Shown: in pieces, positions 33,376 to 46,403 of the stretch
Numbering within the stretch: position 1 is the stretch's first letter
How the letters are laid out: each line of letters begins with the position of its first letter
Origin: Rubrivivax albus
Lineage (GTDB): Bacteria > Pseudomonadota > Gammaproteobacteria > Burkholderiales > Burkholderiaceae_C
Length of the DNA: 64,000 nucleotides
Assembly (NCBI RefSeq): GCF_004016515.1
Contig: NZ_SACT01000003.1
Coordinates: 248,001 to 312,000 of the forward strand
Reading direction: 5' to 3'
The notes under the pieces: model-generated
Told to the model about the DNA's origin: nothing
Database searches by the model: none
The model's input: the letters and a program-made list of their open reading frames with translations, nothing else
Position numbers and translations under genes: made by a program

Positions 33376-35286
33376 ATGACCCCCTTCGACCGCCCACGCC
33401 TGATCGCCGACATCGGCGGCACCTATGCCCGCTTCGCGCTGGAAAGCGCCGCCGGGCACTTCGAGCACGCCACCTCGCTGCGCTGCGCCGACCACGCCGA
33501 CTTCCACGCCGCCGTCAGCGCCTACCTGGCCAGCGTGCCGGCGCCGCGGCCCGACCATGCCGCCGTGGCCATCGCCAACCCGGTCGAGGGCGACCAGGTG
33601 CGCATGACCAACTACCACTGGCAGTTCTCCATCGAGCAGATGCGTGAGCAGCTGGCGCTGGAGACGCTGGTGGTGGTCAACGACTTCACCGCGCTGGCCA
33701 TGGCCCTGCCCCGCCTGGGCCGGCACGACACCCGGCAGGTGGGCGGCGGCGAGCCGCGGCCGCGCAGCGTGATCGGCCTGCTCGGGGCCGGCACCGGCCT
33801 GGGCGTGTCGGGCCTGATCCCGGCGGGCGACGGCCACGTGGCCCTGGGCACCGAAGGCGGGCACGTCAGCTTCGGCCCGCGCGACGCGCGCGAGCACGCC
33901 ATCCTGGCCTTTGCCGAGCGCGAGCACGACCACGTCTCCTTCGAGCGCCTGGTCTCCGGCCCCGGGCTGGAGCTGATCCACCGCGCCCTGCGCGACCGCG
34001 CCGGCCTGCCGCCGGAGCCGCTGGCGGCACCGGAGATCACCCGCCGCGGCCTGGAGGGCCGCGACGCGCTGTGCCGGGAAACGCTGGACGCGTTCTGCGC
34101 CATGCTGGGCACGGCGGCGTCGAACCTGGCCGTCACGCTGGGCGCGATGGGCGGCATCTTCATCGGCGGCGGCATCGTGCCGCGGCTCGGCGCGTACTTC
34201 GACAGTTCGCCTTTCCGCGCCCGTTTCGAGGACAAGGGGCGCTTCTCGGCCTACCTGGCCGGCATCCCCACCTACGTGATCACGGCCGAGCACGCCACCT
34301 TCATCGGTGCCTCGGCCATCCTGTCGGAACAGCTGCGCGGACGGCATGGCCACACCGGTTCCACGGTGCTGGGGCAGATCCAGCGCACGCGCGGCAGCCT
34401 GTCGCCGGCCGAGATGCGGGTGGCCGACCACGTGCTGGCCCACCCGCGCTCGGTGCTCAACGACCCCATCGCCCGCATCGCCCGCGCCGCGGCGGTGAGC
34501 CAGCCGACGGTGATCCGCTTCTGCCGCAGCCTGGGTTGCGAGGGCCTGTCGGACTTCAAGCTGCGCCTGGCCGCCAGCCTGACGGGCACCATCCCGGTCA
34601 CGCACACCCAGGTCACCGGCGAGGACACCATGCTGGAGCTGGGCGTCAAGGTGCTGAGCAACAGCGCCGCGGCCGTGCTTCAGCTGCGCGACCAGCTCAA
34701 CCGCGAGACCATCGACCGCGCGATCGACCTGCTCACCGCCGCCGAGCGCGTGGAGTTCTACGCCGTGGGCCACTACGGCGTGGTGGCTGACGATGCCCAG
34801 TTCAAGTTCCTGCGCTTCGGCGTGGCCAGCAGTGCCATCACCGACCAGCGCCTGCAGCGCATGGCCGCCAGCGTGCTGCGCCCGGCCGACGTGGCGGTGG
34901 TCATCAGCAGCAGCGGACGGGTGGAGGACCTGCTGGCCGTGGCCGACATCGCCGGCGAACGCGGCGCCGCGGTGCTGGCGATCACCGCCAGCCACTCGCC
35001 GCTGGCCAAGAAGGCCGACGTGGCGCTGATCGTCGACCACGTGGAGGACACCGCCACCCACGTGCCGATGGTCAGCCGTATCCTGCACCTGCTGGTGGTG
35101 GACATCCTGGCCGTGGGCGTGGCGATGCGCCGCGGCGCGCAGGCCGTGCTGCCGCAGGAGACGCTGGGCGCGCTGGACGAGGTGCGGCCCGCCGCCGCGC
35201 CCCAGCCGCCCCGGATCGCGCGCCGGGAGGCGCCCGGGGTGAGCGCTGCCATGCCGCTGTCGCACCTGACCTCGCACAGCCGCTGA
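33376..35286 (+). CDS. Bifunctional glucokinase / RpiR-family (HexR-like) regulator
   Basis: A 636-residue fusion. Residues 1-330 form a complete glucokinase (IADIGGTYARF, VVVNDFTALAMALP, GAGTGLGVSG, GTEGGHVSFGP, FIGGGIVPRLG). From about 345 an RpiR-type helix-turn-helix follows (RIARAAAVSQPTVIRFCRSL), then a SIS sugar-phosphate-binding domain (about 460-600; YAVGHYGVVADDAQF, VVISSSGRVEDLL). Such fusions are known in Burkholderia and relatives. HexR proteins sense 2-keto-3-deoxy-6-phosphogluconate and repress sugar genes, so this protein would both make glucose-6-phosphate and control glucose genes. It is divergent from a second glk. Confidence 0.93.
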   Translation: MTPFDRPRLIADIGGTYARFALESAAGHFEHATSLRCADHADFHAAVSAYLASVPAPRPDHAAVAIANPVEGDQVRMTNYHWQFSIEQMREQLALETLVVVNDFTALAMALPRLGRHDTRQVGGGEPRPRSVIGLLGAGTGLGVSGLIPAGDGHVALGTEGGHVSFGPRDAREHAILAFAEREHDHVSFERLVSGPGLELIHRALRDRAGLPPEPLAAPEITRRGLEGRDALCRETLDAFCAMLGTAASNLAVTLGAMGGIFIGGGIVPRLGAYFDSSPFRARFEDKGRFSAYLAGIPTYVITAEHATFIGASAILSEQLRGRHGHTGSTVLGQIQRTRGSLSPAEMRVADHVLAHPRSVLNDPIARIARAAAVSQPTVIRFCRSLGCEGLSDFKLRLAASLTGTIPVTHTQVTGEDTMLELGVKVLSNSAAAVLQLRDQLNRETIDRAIDLLTAAERVEFYAVGHYGVVADDAQFKFLRFGVASSAITDQRLQRMAASVLRPADVAVVISSSGRVEDLLAVADIAGERGAAVLAITASHSPLAKKADVALIVDHVEDTATHVPMVSRILHLLVVDILAVGVAMRRGAQAVLPQETLGALDEVRPAAAPQPPRIARREAPGVSAAMPLSHLTSHSR

Positions 35287-35378
35287 CCCCACGTTCGCGG
35301 GGATGCGGGCCGCTCCGCCGCCGCCGGCCGGTCGCGCGCTTCACGGCATCATCGCGCCACAACGATCAGGAGTTCTCC

Positions 35379-36173
35379 GTGCGCGCTTCGTCCCCCCTCT
35401 CCATGGCCGCGATGGCCGCCCTGCTGGCCACGGCGGTGCCCGCCTTTGCAGCCAGCAGTGCCACCGCCACCGCCGGCACGGTGTCGATCACGCTGTTCGA
35501 CCTGAACCCCGCGGACGGCCTGGACGCCAGCCTCACGTTCCTCGGCGAGTCCAGTGCTTCCTACGCTTACGCCAATGGCAGCTCGGCCTCCGACATCGCC
35601 AGCGGGCTGAACGCCGCCACGTCGGTGGCCCTGGATGTGCCCGGGGTCAGCGCGGCCGGATCGACCGGCGCCGGCGGCGCCTTCGGCCACGCGGCCGTGG
35701 CCGGCGGTGACGGCAGCGGCAACTGGACCAGTGGCGACGGTCAGGGCGTATTCTTCGCCTCGATCGAGGTCGGCGCCTGGACCGGCGTGCTGATCGAGAT
35801 GGACTACGCCGGCACGGCCACCACCACCGTCGGCCAGACGGTCGACGGCTACGGCGAGGCCGCACAGGCCTATGTCTCGGTGCTGATCAACATCTTCGGC
35901 GCCGATGGCCAGGAAAGCCACAGCGCCACCCGTTCGCTCTACGCCTCCAGCGTCTGGGACGGCAACGGCTTCAGCGGGCAGGACCTGAGCTTCAGCGGCA
36001 ACCTGCGCCTGACCTACGCCAACCTGTCCGACGACCTGCTCACCGGCAGCTACGTGACCTCGGCCTACGCCTATGCCGCGTCGGCCATCCCGGCAGTGCC
36101 GGAGCCGGGCACCTACGGTCTGATGCTGGCTGGCCTGGCCGGCGTGGCCGCGGTGGCGCGCCGCCGGCGCTGA
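35379..36173 (+). CDS. PEP-CTERM-sorted exported protein
   Basis: A 264-residue protein starting at GTG 35379 behind AGGAG. It has a signal peptide ([20 protein letters not shown]) and a low-complexity Ala/Gly/Ser/Thr-rich body. The C-terminal sorting signal is classical: [16 protein letters not shown], a hydrophobic helix and ARRRR. Such proteins are processed by exosortase in exopolysaccharide-producing Gram-negatives. No exosortase gene is in the window. The body has no recognisable domain. A strong terminator follows. Confidence 0.9.
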   Translation: MRASSPLSMAAMAALLATAVPAFAASSATATAGTVSITLFDLNPADGLDASLTFLGESSASYAYANGSSASDIASGLNAATSVALDVPGVSAAGSTGAGGAFGHAAVAGGDGSGNWTSGDGQGVFFASIEVGAWTGVLIEMDYAGTATTTVGQTVDGYGEAAQAYVSVLINIFGADGQESHSATRSLYASSVWDGNGFSGQDLSFSGNLRLTYANLSDDLLTGSYVTSAYAYAASAIPAVPEPGTYGLMLAGLAGVAAVARRRR

Positions 36174-36195
36174 AGCCGCCGCCCGCGCCCGAGAA

Positions 36196-36218
36196 GCCGG
36201 CCATGGGCCGGCCTTTTT
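36196..36218 (+). terminator. Intrinsic terminator after the PEP-CTERM gene
   Basis: A perfect 7-bp stem (GCCGGCC, loop ATG, GGCCGGC; 36196-36212) followed by CTTTTTC. It lies 22 bases after the stop and is the clearest terminator in the window. Confidence 0.85.
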
Positions 36219-36261
36219 CAAGGCATCGGGGCCGGCCGACCACCGATAAAATGCGCTTCTT

Positions 36262-36345
36262 CCCGAGGAGCGTTGCGATGGCCGGCCAGGCCACCAGGCT
36301 CGGGACCCGCGCAGCCCAGGCCAGCGCGGCCGGCAACGACGCTCG
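36262..36345 (+). promoter_or_regulatory. SAH (S-adenosylhomocysteine) riboswitch
   Basis: The leader of metH contains CCCGAGGAGCGTTGC, pairing CCCGAG (36262-36267) with CTCGGG (36299-36304). The downstream GGCAACGACGCTC (36332-36344) complements GAGCGTTGC and forms the expected pseudoknot/helix. This is the pattern of the SAH riboswitch, which turns on S-adenosylhomocysteine-recycling genes (ahcY, metH) in beta- and gammaproteobacteria. A TAAAAT at 36247-36252 suits a -10 box, placing the transcript start right before the aptamer. Confidence 0.88.
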
Positions 36346-36370
36346 CCCCCGAATCCGAGGAGCGAGCCGC

Positions 36371-39115
<2,745 letters not shown>

Positions 39116-39118
39116 CGA

Positions 39119-39772
39119 TCACTCCGCGGCGCCAGGTTCCCAGCGCGGCAGTTCGTAGTCGGCCCACACCGCGGCGGCGCGCAGGCCGGCGGCCACCACG
39201 GTGGCCAGCAGCAGGCCCAGCCAGCCGGGCGCACCCAGCGCCTGCGCGCCGACCAGCGTCCAGCCGCCGAAGAAGGCGCAGATGGCGTAGGGGCGGTGGT
39301 CGCTGAAGGCGCGCGGCACCTCGTTGCAGACGATGTCGCGCAGCACGCCGCCAAAGACCGCCGTCACCAGGCCCATCAGCACCGCGACGATGGCCGGCAG
39401 GCCCTGCTCGAGCGCAATCTGCGTGCCGTTCGCGGTGAACAGGCCCAGGCCCAGTGCATCGGGCCACTGCATGGCGCGCTCGGTGGGGGCGAAGTGGCGG
39501 ACCCGCATCAGCGCCATCGCCGCGGCCGACAGCCCCAGGATCACCCACAGCCAGGCCGAGTGCTCCACCCAGAAGAACGGGCGCCGGTCCAGCAGCACGT
39601 CGCGCAGCGTGCCGCCGCCGAAGGCCGCCAGGCCAGTGACCACGCACACACCCACGGCGTCCAGCCGCTGCCGTGCGGCGGCCAGCAGGCCCGACAGCGC
39701 AAAGGCCAGCGTCGCCAGCACCTCGACGACGACCAGGATCTCGGACAGCGCGGCGGGAGGCGTAGGGTTCAT
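39119..39772 (-). CDS. TRIC-type (UPF0126) membrane channel protein
   Basis: A 217-residue membrane protein with about seven helices and the duplicated glycine motif of the family (GLAAFGGGTLRDVLLDRRPF and VFGGVLRDIVCNEVP). Prokaryotic homologues are trimeric intracellular cation-type channels; some have been linked to glycine uptake. ATG 39772 fits the family; the longer frame to 39889 adds a non-family tail. It converges with metH, with only three bases between the stops. Confidence 0.87.
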   Translation of the reverse strand: MNPTPPAALSEILVVVEVLATLAFALSGLLAAARQRLDAVGVCVVTGLAAFGGGTLRDVLLDRRPFFWVEHSAWLWVILGLSAAAMALMRVRHFAPTERAMQWPDALGLGLFTANGTQIALEQGLPAIVAVLMGLVTAVFGGVLRDIVCNEVPRAFSDHRPYAICAFFGGWTLVGAQALGAPGWLGLLLATVVAAGLRAAAVWADYELPRWEPGAAE

Positions 39773-39901
39773 GCCCGCGATGGTGCCGGGTTTTCGGGTC
39801 ATCAGCTGCCACACCGCAGGCCTGCCCAATCGGCACGACAAAAGTGCAAGTTTTCGCGGCGCGGGATCCAGCATCCAGGCACGGCGCACGTTCAGACTTG
39901 A

Positions 39902-41095
<1,194 letters not shown>

Positions 41096-41200
41096 CGCGC
41101 CGCGGTTCCCTTCGCTAGGGCAATTCCGCTGGCGTTGACGTCGGTGGGCGGTGCATGCTCGCGGGCTGTTTTCACCGCCTGCCCCGCGAAGGACTGCACC

Positions 41201-42358
41201 ATGAAGAAGACCCTCCCGTTCACCCTCGGCGCCGTGGCGCTGGCCACCCACCTGGCCGCCGGCGCCGCCGAGCCCATCAAGGTCGGCCTGATGCTGCCGT
41301 CCACCGGCACCTTTGCCGCGCTGGGCGACATGATCACCAAGGGCTTCAAGCTCGCCATCGACGAGCAGGGCGGCAAGCTCGCCGGGCGCGAGGTGCAGTA
41401 CTACACCGTCGACGACGAGAGCGACCCGAGCAAGGCCACCGACAACGTCAACAAGCTCATCAAGCGAGACAACGTCGACGTGCTCATCGGCACCGTGCAC
41501 TCCGGCGTGGCCGTGGGCATGGCGCGTGCGGCCAAGGAAAGCGGCACCCTGCTGATCATCCCCAACGCCGGGGCCGACGCCATCACCGGCCCGCTGTGCG
41601 CGAAGAACATCTTCCGCTCCAGTTTCAGCAACTGGCAGCCCGGCTACGCCACGGGTGTGGTGGCCGCGAAGAAGGGCTACAAGACCGCGATGACCATCAC
41701 CTGGAACTACGGTGCGGGTGCGGACACCGTCAAGGGCTTCCGCGAAGCCTTCGAGAAAGGCGGCGGCAAGGTCACCAAGGACCTGAACCTGCCGTTCCCG
41801 AACGTCGAGTTCCAGGCCCTGCTGACGCAGATCGCCTCGGAGAAGCCCGACGTGGTCTACGCCTTCTTCGCCGGCGGTGGCGCGGTCAAGTTCGTCAAGG
41901 ACTGGGCTGCCGCGGGGCTGAAGAACACCGTGCCGCTGATGGGCTCGGGCTTCCTGACCGACGGAACGCTGGCTGCGCAGGGCGAAGCGGCGCAGGGGCT
42001 GATCACGGCGCTGCACTACGGCGACGAGATCAGGAACCCGCGCAACGAGGCCTTCCGCAACAAGTTTGCCGTGGCCTACAAGGCCAACCCCGACGTGTAC
42101 GCCATGCAGGGATTCGACGCCGCGCAGATGCTCATTGCCGGGGTCAACGCCGTCAAGGGCGACATCAGCCGCAAGGACGACCTGTACAAGGCCATCGCCG
42201 GGGCGAAGATCGACAGCCCGCGCGGCACCTTCACGCTGAGCAAGGCACACAACCCGGTGCAGGACTTCTACATCCGCGAGGTCAAGGGCGAGTACAACGT
42301 CGTCACCGGCATCGCCGTGAAGGCGCTGGCCGACCCGGCGCGCGGCTGCAGGATGTGA
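41201..42358 (+). CDS. Branched-chain-amino-acid-type ABC transporter substrate-binding protein
   Basis: A 385-residue periplasmic binding protein. ATG 41201 gives a signal peptide (MKKTLPFTLGAVALATHLAAG), and the mature part EPIKVGLMLPSTGTFAALGD is of the LivJ/aromatic-acid receptor type. No permease or ATPase genes follow. Its place between pobA and the hydroxycinnamate genes suggests it binds aromatic acids rather than leucine, which is inference. Confidence 0.9.
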   Translation: MKKTLPFTLGAVALATHLAAGAAEPIKVGLMLPSTGTFAALGDMITKGFKLAIDEQGGKLAGREVQYYTVDDESDPSKATDNVNKLIKRDNVDVLIGTVHSGVAVGMARAAKESGTLLIIPNAGADAITGPLCAKNIFRSSFSNWQPGYATGVVAAKKGYKTAMTITWNYGAGADTVKGFREAFEKGGGKVTKDLNLPFPNVEFQALLTQIASEKPDVVYAFFAGGGAVKFVKDWAAAGLKNTVPLMGSGFLTDGTLAAQGEAAQGLITALHYGDEIRNPRNEAFRNKFAVAYKANPDVYAMQGFDAAQMLIAGVNAVKGDISRKDDLYKAIAGAKIDSPRGTFTLSKAHNPVQDFYIREVKGEYNVVTGIAVKALADPARGCRM

Positions 42359-42433
42359 GTCTCCAGGGCGGCGGCGGGCCCGGCCTGGGCCGCTGCCGCC
42401 ACAATGCAGCCCGACCCCACCCAGGAGCCCGCC

Positions 42434-42736
42434 GTGATCCTCGAAGTCGCCGACATCCGCATCCAGCCCGGCCAGCAGGCCGCGTTCGAAGCCGCCATCC
42501 AGCGCGGCGCCTCCGAGGTCATCGCGCAGGCCAAGGGCTTCCGCGGGTTCAAGGTCAACCGCGGTGTCGAGAGCCCCGAGCGCTACCTGCTGCACATCTT
42601 CTGGGACACGCTGGAGGACCACACCGTGGCCTTCCGCGAAGGCCCGCTGTTCCCGCAGTGGCGCGCCATCGTCGGGCCCTTCTTCGCGGCGCCGCCGCAG
42701 GTGGAGCACTTCGAACTCGTCACCAAGAGCGCCTGA
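42434..42736 (+). CDS. Antibiotic-biosynthesis-monooxygenase-fold (ABM) protein
   Basis: A 100-residue ferredoxin-like alpha/beta-barrel protein starting at GTG 42434 behind AGGAG. VADIRIQPGQQAAFEAAIQR at the start and YLLHIFWDTLEDHTVAFREG fit the ABM/YgiN family of small cofactor-free oxygenases or stress enzymes. Specific substrate unknown. It ends 2 bases before the M20 peptidase start. Confidence 0.83.
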   Translation: MILEVADIRIQPGQQAAFEAAIQRGASEVIAQAKGFRGFKVNRGVESPERYLLHIFWDTLEDHTVAFREGPLFPQWRAIVGPFFAAPPQVEHFELVTKSA

Positions 42737-42738
42737 AG

Positions 42739-44154
42739 GTGGGCAGCCGGGAGGCCGCGCTTGCCGCGGCGGCAGCGCACCTCGACAGCGGTGCGTTCGA
42801 GGCCGAACTCGCGCGCCGGGTGGCCATCCGCAGTGCCAGCCAGGAGGCCGATGCCGGCCCCGCGCTGCAGGCCTACCTGACCGAAGAGCTGGTGCCGACG
42901 CTGGCAGCGCTGGGCTTCACGCACACGATCCACGCCAACCCGGTGCCAGGCGGTGGGCCGTTCCTGATCGCCACGCGGGTGGAGGATCCGACCCGACCCA
43001 CCGTGCTGATGTACGGCCACGGCGACGTCATCCGGGGCCAGGACGCGTCCTGGACGCGCGGCGCCGGCCCGTGGACGCTGGCGCGCGATGGTGACCGGCT
43101 CTACGGCCGGGGCACCGCCGACAACAAGGGTCAGCACAGCGTCAATCTCGCCGCGCTGGCGCAGGTGCTGGCTGCGCGGGGCGGGCGTCTGGGTTTCAAC
43201 CTCACCTGGCTGTTCGAGACCAGCGAGGAGACCGGGTCGCCCGGCCTCGCGACCTTCTGCACCGCGCAGCGCGAGGCCCTGCGCGCGGACGTGCTGATCG
43301 CCAGCGACGGCCCGCGCCTGACCGCGCCCATGCCCACCGTGTTCCTGGGTTCACGCGGCGTCGTCAACTTCGACCTGAAGCTCACGCTGCGCGACGGCGC
43401 GCACCATTCCGGCAACTGGGGCGGCCTGCTGCGCAACCCGGGCACGGTGCTGGCCAACGCCATCGCCAGCCTGGTGGATGGGCAGGGCCGCATCCGCATC
43501 GCCGCGCTGCGCCCGCCGCCGATCCCGGCCAACGTGCGCGCCGCACTGGCGGGCCTGGACGTGGGCGGCGGACCCGACGATCCGGTGGTCGACACCGACT
43601 GGGGCGAACCCGGCCTGACGCCGGCCGAACGCGTGTTCGGCTGGAACACGCTGGAGGTACTGGCCTTCGCCACCGGCAACCCGGCGCACCCGGTCAACGC
43701 CATCCCGCCGTCCGCCCAGGCCACGCTGCACCTGCGCTTCGTCGTCGGCACCGACGTGTCACGGATGGCCGAGGTGGTGGACGCGCACCTGCGCGCGCAG
43801 GGTCTCCCGCCGTTCGAGATCACGGTGGGCGAGGTCATGGCCGCGACGCGGCTGGACCCTGACGACCCCTGGGTGCACTTCACGCTGGAGGCCATCGCGC
43901 GCACCACCGGCAGCAAGCCGGTGCTGCTGCCCAACCTCGGCGGCTCGCTGCCCAACGACGTGTTCGCGCACATCCTGGGCCTGCCCACGGTGTGGATCCC
44001 GCACAGCTACCCGGGCTGCCGCCAGCACGCGCCGGACGAGCACCTGCTGCGGCCGGTGGCGCGCGAGGCGCTGCAGATCATGGCCGGGCTGTTCTGGGAT
44101 CTTGCAGACTTCAACCCGCCGGCGCGCCGGCCAGCTTCTTCAGCAGCCGCCTGA
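42739..44154 (+). CDS. M20-family metallopeptidase/dipeptidase
   Basis: A 471-residue enzyme starting at a GTG two bases behind the ABM stop. Metal ligands are seen in MYGHGDVI (His, about 96), GRGTADNKGQH (Asp, about 127) and ETSEETGSP (Glu-Glu, about 163); a dimerisation domain sits in the middle and a late His in SYPGCRQHAPDEH. It probably hydrolyses dipeptides or N-acyl amino acids. Its 3' end overlaps the convergent marR by 44 bases. Its link to the aromatic genes is unclear. Confidence 0.88.
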   Translation: MGSREAALAAAAAHLDSGAFEAELARRVAIRSASQEADAGPALQAYLTEELVPTLAALGFTHTIHANPVPGGGPFLIATRVEDPTRPTVLMYGHGDVIRGQDASWTRGAGPWTLARDGDRLYGRGTADNKGQHSVNLAALAQVLAARGGRLGFNLTWLFETSEETGSPGLATFCTAQREALRADVLIASDGPRLTAPMPTVFLGSRGVVNFDLKLTLRDGAHHSGNWGGLLRNPGTVLANAIASLVDGQGRIRIAALRPPPIPANVRAALAGLDVGGGPDDPVVDTDWGEPGLTPAERVFGWNTLEVLAFATGNPAHPVNAIPPSAQATLHLRFVVGTDVSRMAEVVDAHLRAQGLPPFEITVGEVMAATRLDPDDPWVHFTLEAIARTTGSKPVLLPNLGGSLPNDVFAHILGLPTVWIPHSYPGCRQHAPDEHLLRPVAREALQIMAGLFWDLADFNPPARRPASSAAA

Positions 44155-44575
44155 GCATGGTGCGCTCCGCCGGTGTCAAGGCGGCCTGCACCTCGTCTTC
44201 CATGTGCACCGCCACCGCCTGCAGGCGGCCAGCCAGCGCCGTGCCTTCGGGGGTGAGCGTGATGCGCACCGCACGGCCGTCGTGCGGGTCGCGCCCGCGT
44301 TGCAGCAGGCCGCGCTCGGCCAGCCGGTCCACCAGCGTGGTCACGTGCGGCGCCGGCATGCGCAGCGCATGCCGGATCTGCGTGGCCGAGGCGCGCGCGT
44401 TGGCCTGCAGCAGCATCAGCAGCGTGAACTCCACCGGCCGCAGGCCGAAGGGTTCCCCCACGTGGCGGCGGAAGGCCGCCGTGGTGGGCACCTCGGCCAG
44501 CGCCAGCAGGTAGCCCAGCAGATGCTCGACCGGCGCCGCGGACAGCTCAGCGCCGCGGGACGATGACCTCGGCAT
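44111..44575 (-). CDS. MarR-family transcriptional regulator
   Basis: A 154-residue winged-helix protein. The DNA-binding part SATQIRHALRMPAPHVTTLV with the wing RGRDPHDGRAVRITLT (residues about 75-118) is typical of MarR. ATG 44575 overlaps the end of the upstream CoA-ligase gene, so it is the third gene of a crotonase-ligase-marR operon. Related regulators respond to hydroxycinnamoyl-CoA esters. A perfect palindrome at 47208-47222 before the crotonase is the obvious candidate operator. Confidence 0.88.
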   Translation of the reverse strand: MPRSSSRGAELSAAPVEHLLGYLLALAEVPTTAAFRRHVGEPFGLRPVEFTLLMLLQANARASATQIRHALRMPAPHVTTLVDRLAERGLLQRGRDPHDGRAVRITLTPEGTALAGRLQAVAVHMEDEVQAALTPAERTMLRRLLKKLAGAPAG

Positions 44576-46403
44576 CCTGCGTCTCCGCGTACAGCCGCTC
44601 CACCTCCGCCGCGCGATGCGCCAGCACCGCACGCTGGTTGATCGAGCCCTTGTCGGTGACCTCGCCGAGGTCGATCGACGGCGGCTCGGCGAGCAGCAGC
44701 GCCGCGGCCGGGCGCGTGGCGCTGCCCGTGCCTTCCGCCCACAGGCGGTCCATCAGCGTCTGGAAGGCGTCGCGCACCGCCGGCGCGGCCAGCACCTGGG
44801 CAGCGTTCAGGTCGTCCGCCAGACCGAACTTGCGCCGGATGTCGGCCACGCGCGGAAACACCAGCAGGCCGATGAAGTCGCGGTTCAGGCCGGCCACCAC
44901 CACGTCCTGCACCATCGGGTCGCCGGCTAGCACGACCTTGGCCCGCAGCGGACCCACGCTGACGAAGGTGCCGGTGGCGAGCTTGAAGTCCTCCGCGATG
45001 CGGCCGTCGAAGCGCAGGCCCTTCAACGGGTTTGCCGGGTCCTTGAACACCACCGCGTCGCCGGTGCGGTAGAAGCCCTCGTCGTCGAAGGCCTCGGCCG
45101 TCTGCTCGGGCATGCGCCAGTAGCCGGGCATCACGTTCGGGCCGCGGAAGCGGATCTCGGTCTTGCCGCTGCCTTCGGCATTGGGCACCAGCTTGACCTC
45201 CACCCCCGGCACCGGCAGGCCGATGTCGCCGCTCTGCACGTCCGTGCCCAGGGCAAAGGTGCACGACGGCGCGGTCTCGGTCATGCCCAGGCCGGTGAAG
45301 ATGGGGATGCGCTCGCCCACGGTCTGCTCGCCCAGGTGGTCCAGGTGGTCCCACACCGCCTGGCTCAGGCCGGCGCCGGCGAACATGAAGGCCTTGACGC
45401 GCGAGAACAGCGAACGGCGCAGCGGCTCGTCGTGGTCCATCGCGTTGGCGATCTCCTCGAAGCCCTTGGGCACGTTGAAGTAGATCGTCGGCGCGATCTC
45501 GCGCAGGTTGCGCAGCGTCTGCGCCATGCCGGCCGGCGTGGGCTTGCCGTCGTCGATGTACAGCGTGCCGCCGTTGTAGAGCGCGATGCCCACGTTGTGG
45601 TTGCCGCCGAAGGTGTGGTTCCAGGGCAGCCAGTCCACCAGCACCGGCGGCTCGCTGGCCAGGAAGGCGAAGCACTGGCGGATCTGCTGCAGGTTCGCGC
45701 ACAGCATGCGGTGCGTGTTGACCACACCCTTGGGCTGCTTGGTGGAGCCGCTGGTGAACAGGAACTTGGCAATGGTGTCCGGGCCCACCGCCGCATGCGC
45801 CGCCGCGGCTGCGGCACCCGCCGTCGTCCCCAGCAGATCGTCGAATGTCAGGTGCCTGCGCCCTTCGAGCACCCCGCGGGCGAGCACCACGGCCGCGTCC
45901 GGCAGGCAGGTGGTGATGGCACGCCCGTAGGCCGCGCCGTCGCTGGCGAACACCAGGCCCGGCGTCAGCGTGCCCAGGATCTGGCGCAGCTTGCCGAAGT
46001 CCTGCGACACGGTCGAATACGCCGGCGAGATCGGCGCGTAGGGCACGCCGACCCACATCGCGCCCAGCGCCAGCGTCAGGTGCTCAAGGTCGTTCTCCGA
46101 CAGGATGGCCACCGGCCGCTCGGCCGACAGGCCATGCGCCAGCAGCGCCTGGCCGACGCGCTGTGCGCGGTCCAGCATCTGCGCGTAGGTGATGGTGAGC
46201 CAGGCGCCGTCGGCGCCGCGGCGGGCGACGAAGACGCGGTCCGGCGCGGTGGCGGCCCAGTGTTCCAGCCGGTCGGTCAGCCTGTCGGGGAAGTCGCCCA
46301 GCGCGTCGGTGGAACGCAGGATCTGCGTGCCGTCGAGGCGCGTTTCCAGGGTGGCGTGCAGCACGCCACCCACCTCGGCCTGGCGATACCGCGGGCCGCT
46401 CAT
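44547..46403 (-). CDS. fcs: Feruloyl-CoA synthetase-type acyl-CoA ligase
   Basis: A 618-residue AMP-forming ligase with the P-loop-like LFTSGSTKQPKGVVNTH (about 215), the GLGMTETAPSC motif (about 365) and YRTGDAV (about 445). Overall length and the WLPWNHTFGGNHN block are typical of feruloyl/coumaroyl-CoA synthetases. It activates hydroxycinnamates with CoA for side-chain shortening by the crotonase encoded just upstream (ATGA overlap at 46400-46403). The C-terminal lysine motif is DKGSINQRA. Confidence 0.88.
   Translation of the reverse strand: MSGPRYRQAEVGGVLHATLETRLDGTQILRSTDALGDFPDRLTDRLEHWAATAPDRVFVARRGADGAWLTITYAQMLDRAQRVGQALLAHGLSAERPVAILSENDLEHLTLALGAMWVGVPYAPISPAYSTVSQDFGKLRQILGTLTPGLVFASDGAAYGRAITTCLPDAAVVLARGVLEGRRHLTFDDLLGTTAGAAAAAAHAAVGPDTIAKFLFTSGSTKQPKGVVNTHRMLCANLQQIRQCFAFLASEPPVLVDWLPWNHTFGGNHNVGIALYNGGTLYIDDGKPTPAGMAQTLRNLREIAPTIYFNVPKGFEEIANAMDHDEPLRRSLFSRVKAFMFAGAGLSQAVWDHLDHLGEQTVGERIPIFTGLGMTETAPSCTFALGTDVQSGDIGLPVPGVEVKLVPNAEGSGKTEIRFRGPNVMPGYWRMPEQTAEAFDDEGFYRTGDAVVFKDPANPLKGLRFDGRIAEDFKLATGTFVSVGPLRAKVVLAGDPMVQDVVVAGLNRDFIGLLVFPRVADIRRKFGLADDLNAAQVLAAPAVRDAFQTLMDRLWAEGTGSATRPAAALLLAEPPSIDLGEVTDKGSINQRAVLAHRAAEVERLYAETQDAEVIVPRR

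Noticed and set aside
36203..36370. In-frame upstream extension of metH from an ATG at 36203
   Set aside because: It would run through the terminator and the SAH riboswitch; the ATG at 36371 has a good ribosome binding site and starts a plausible MetH N-terminus.
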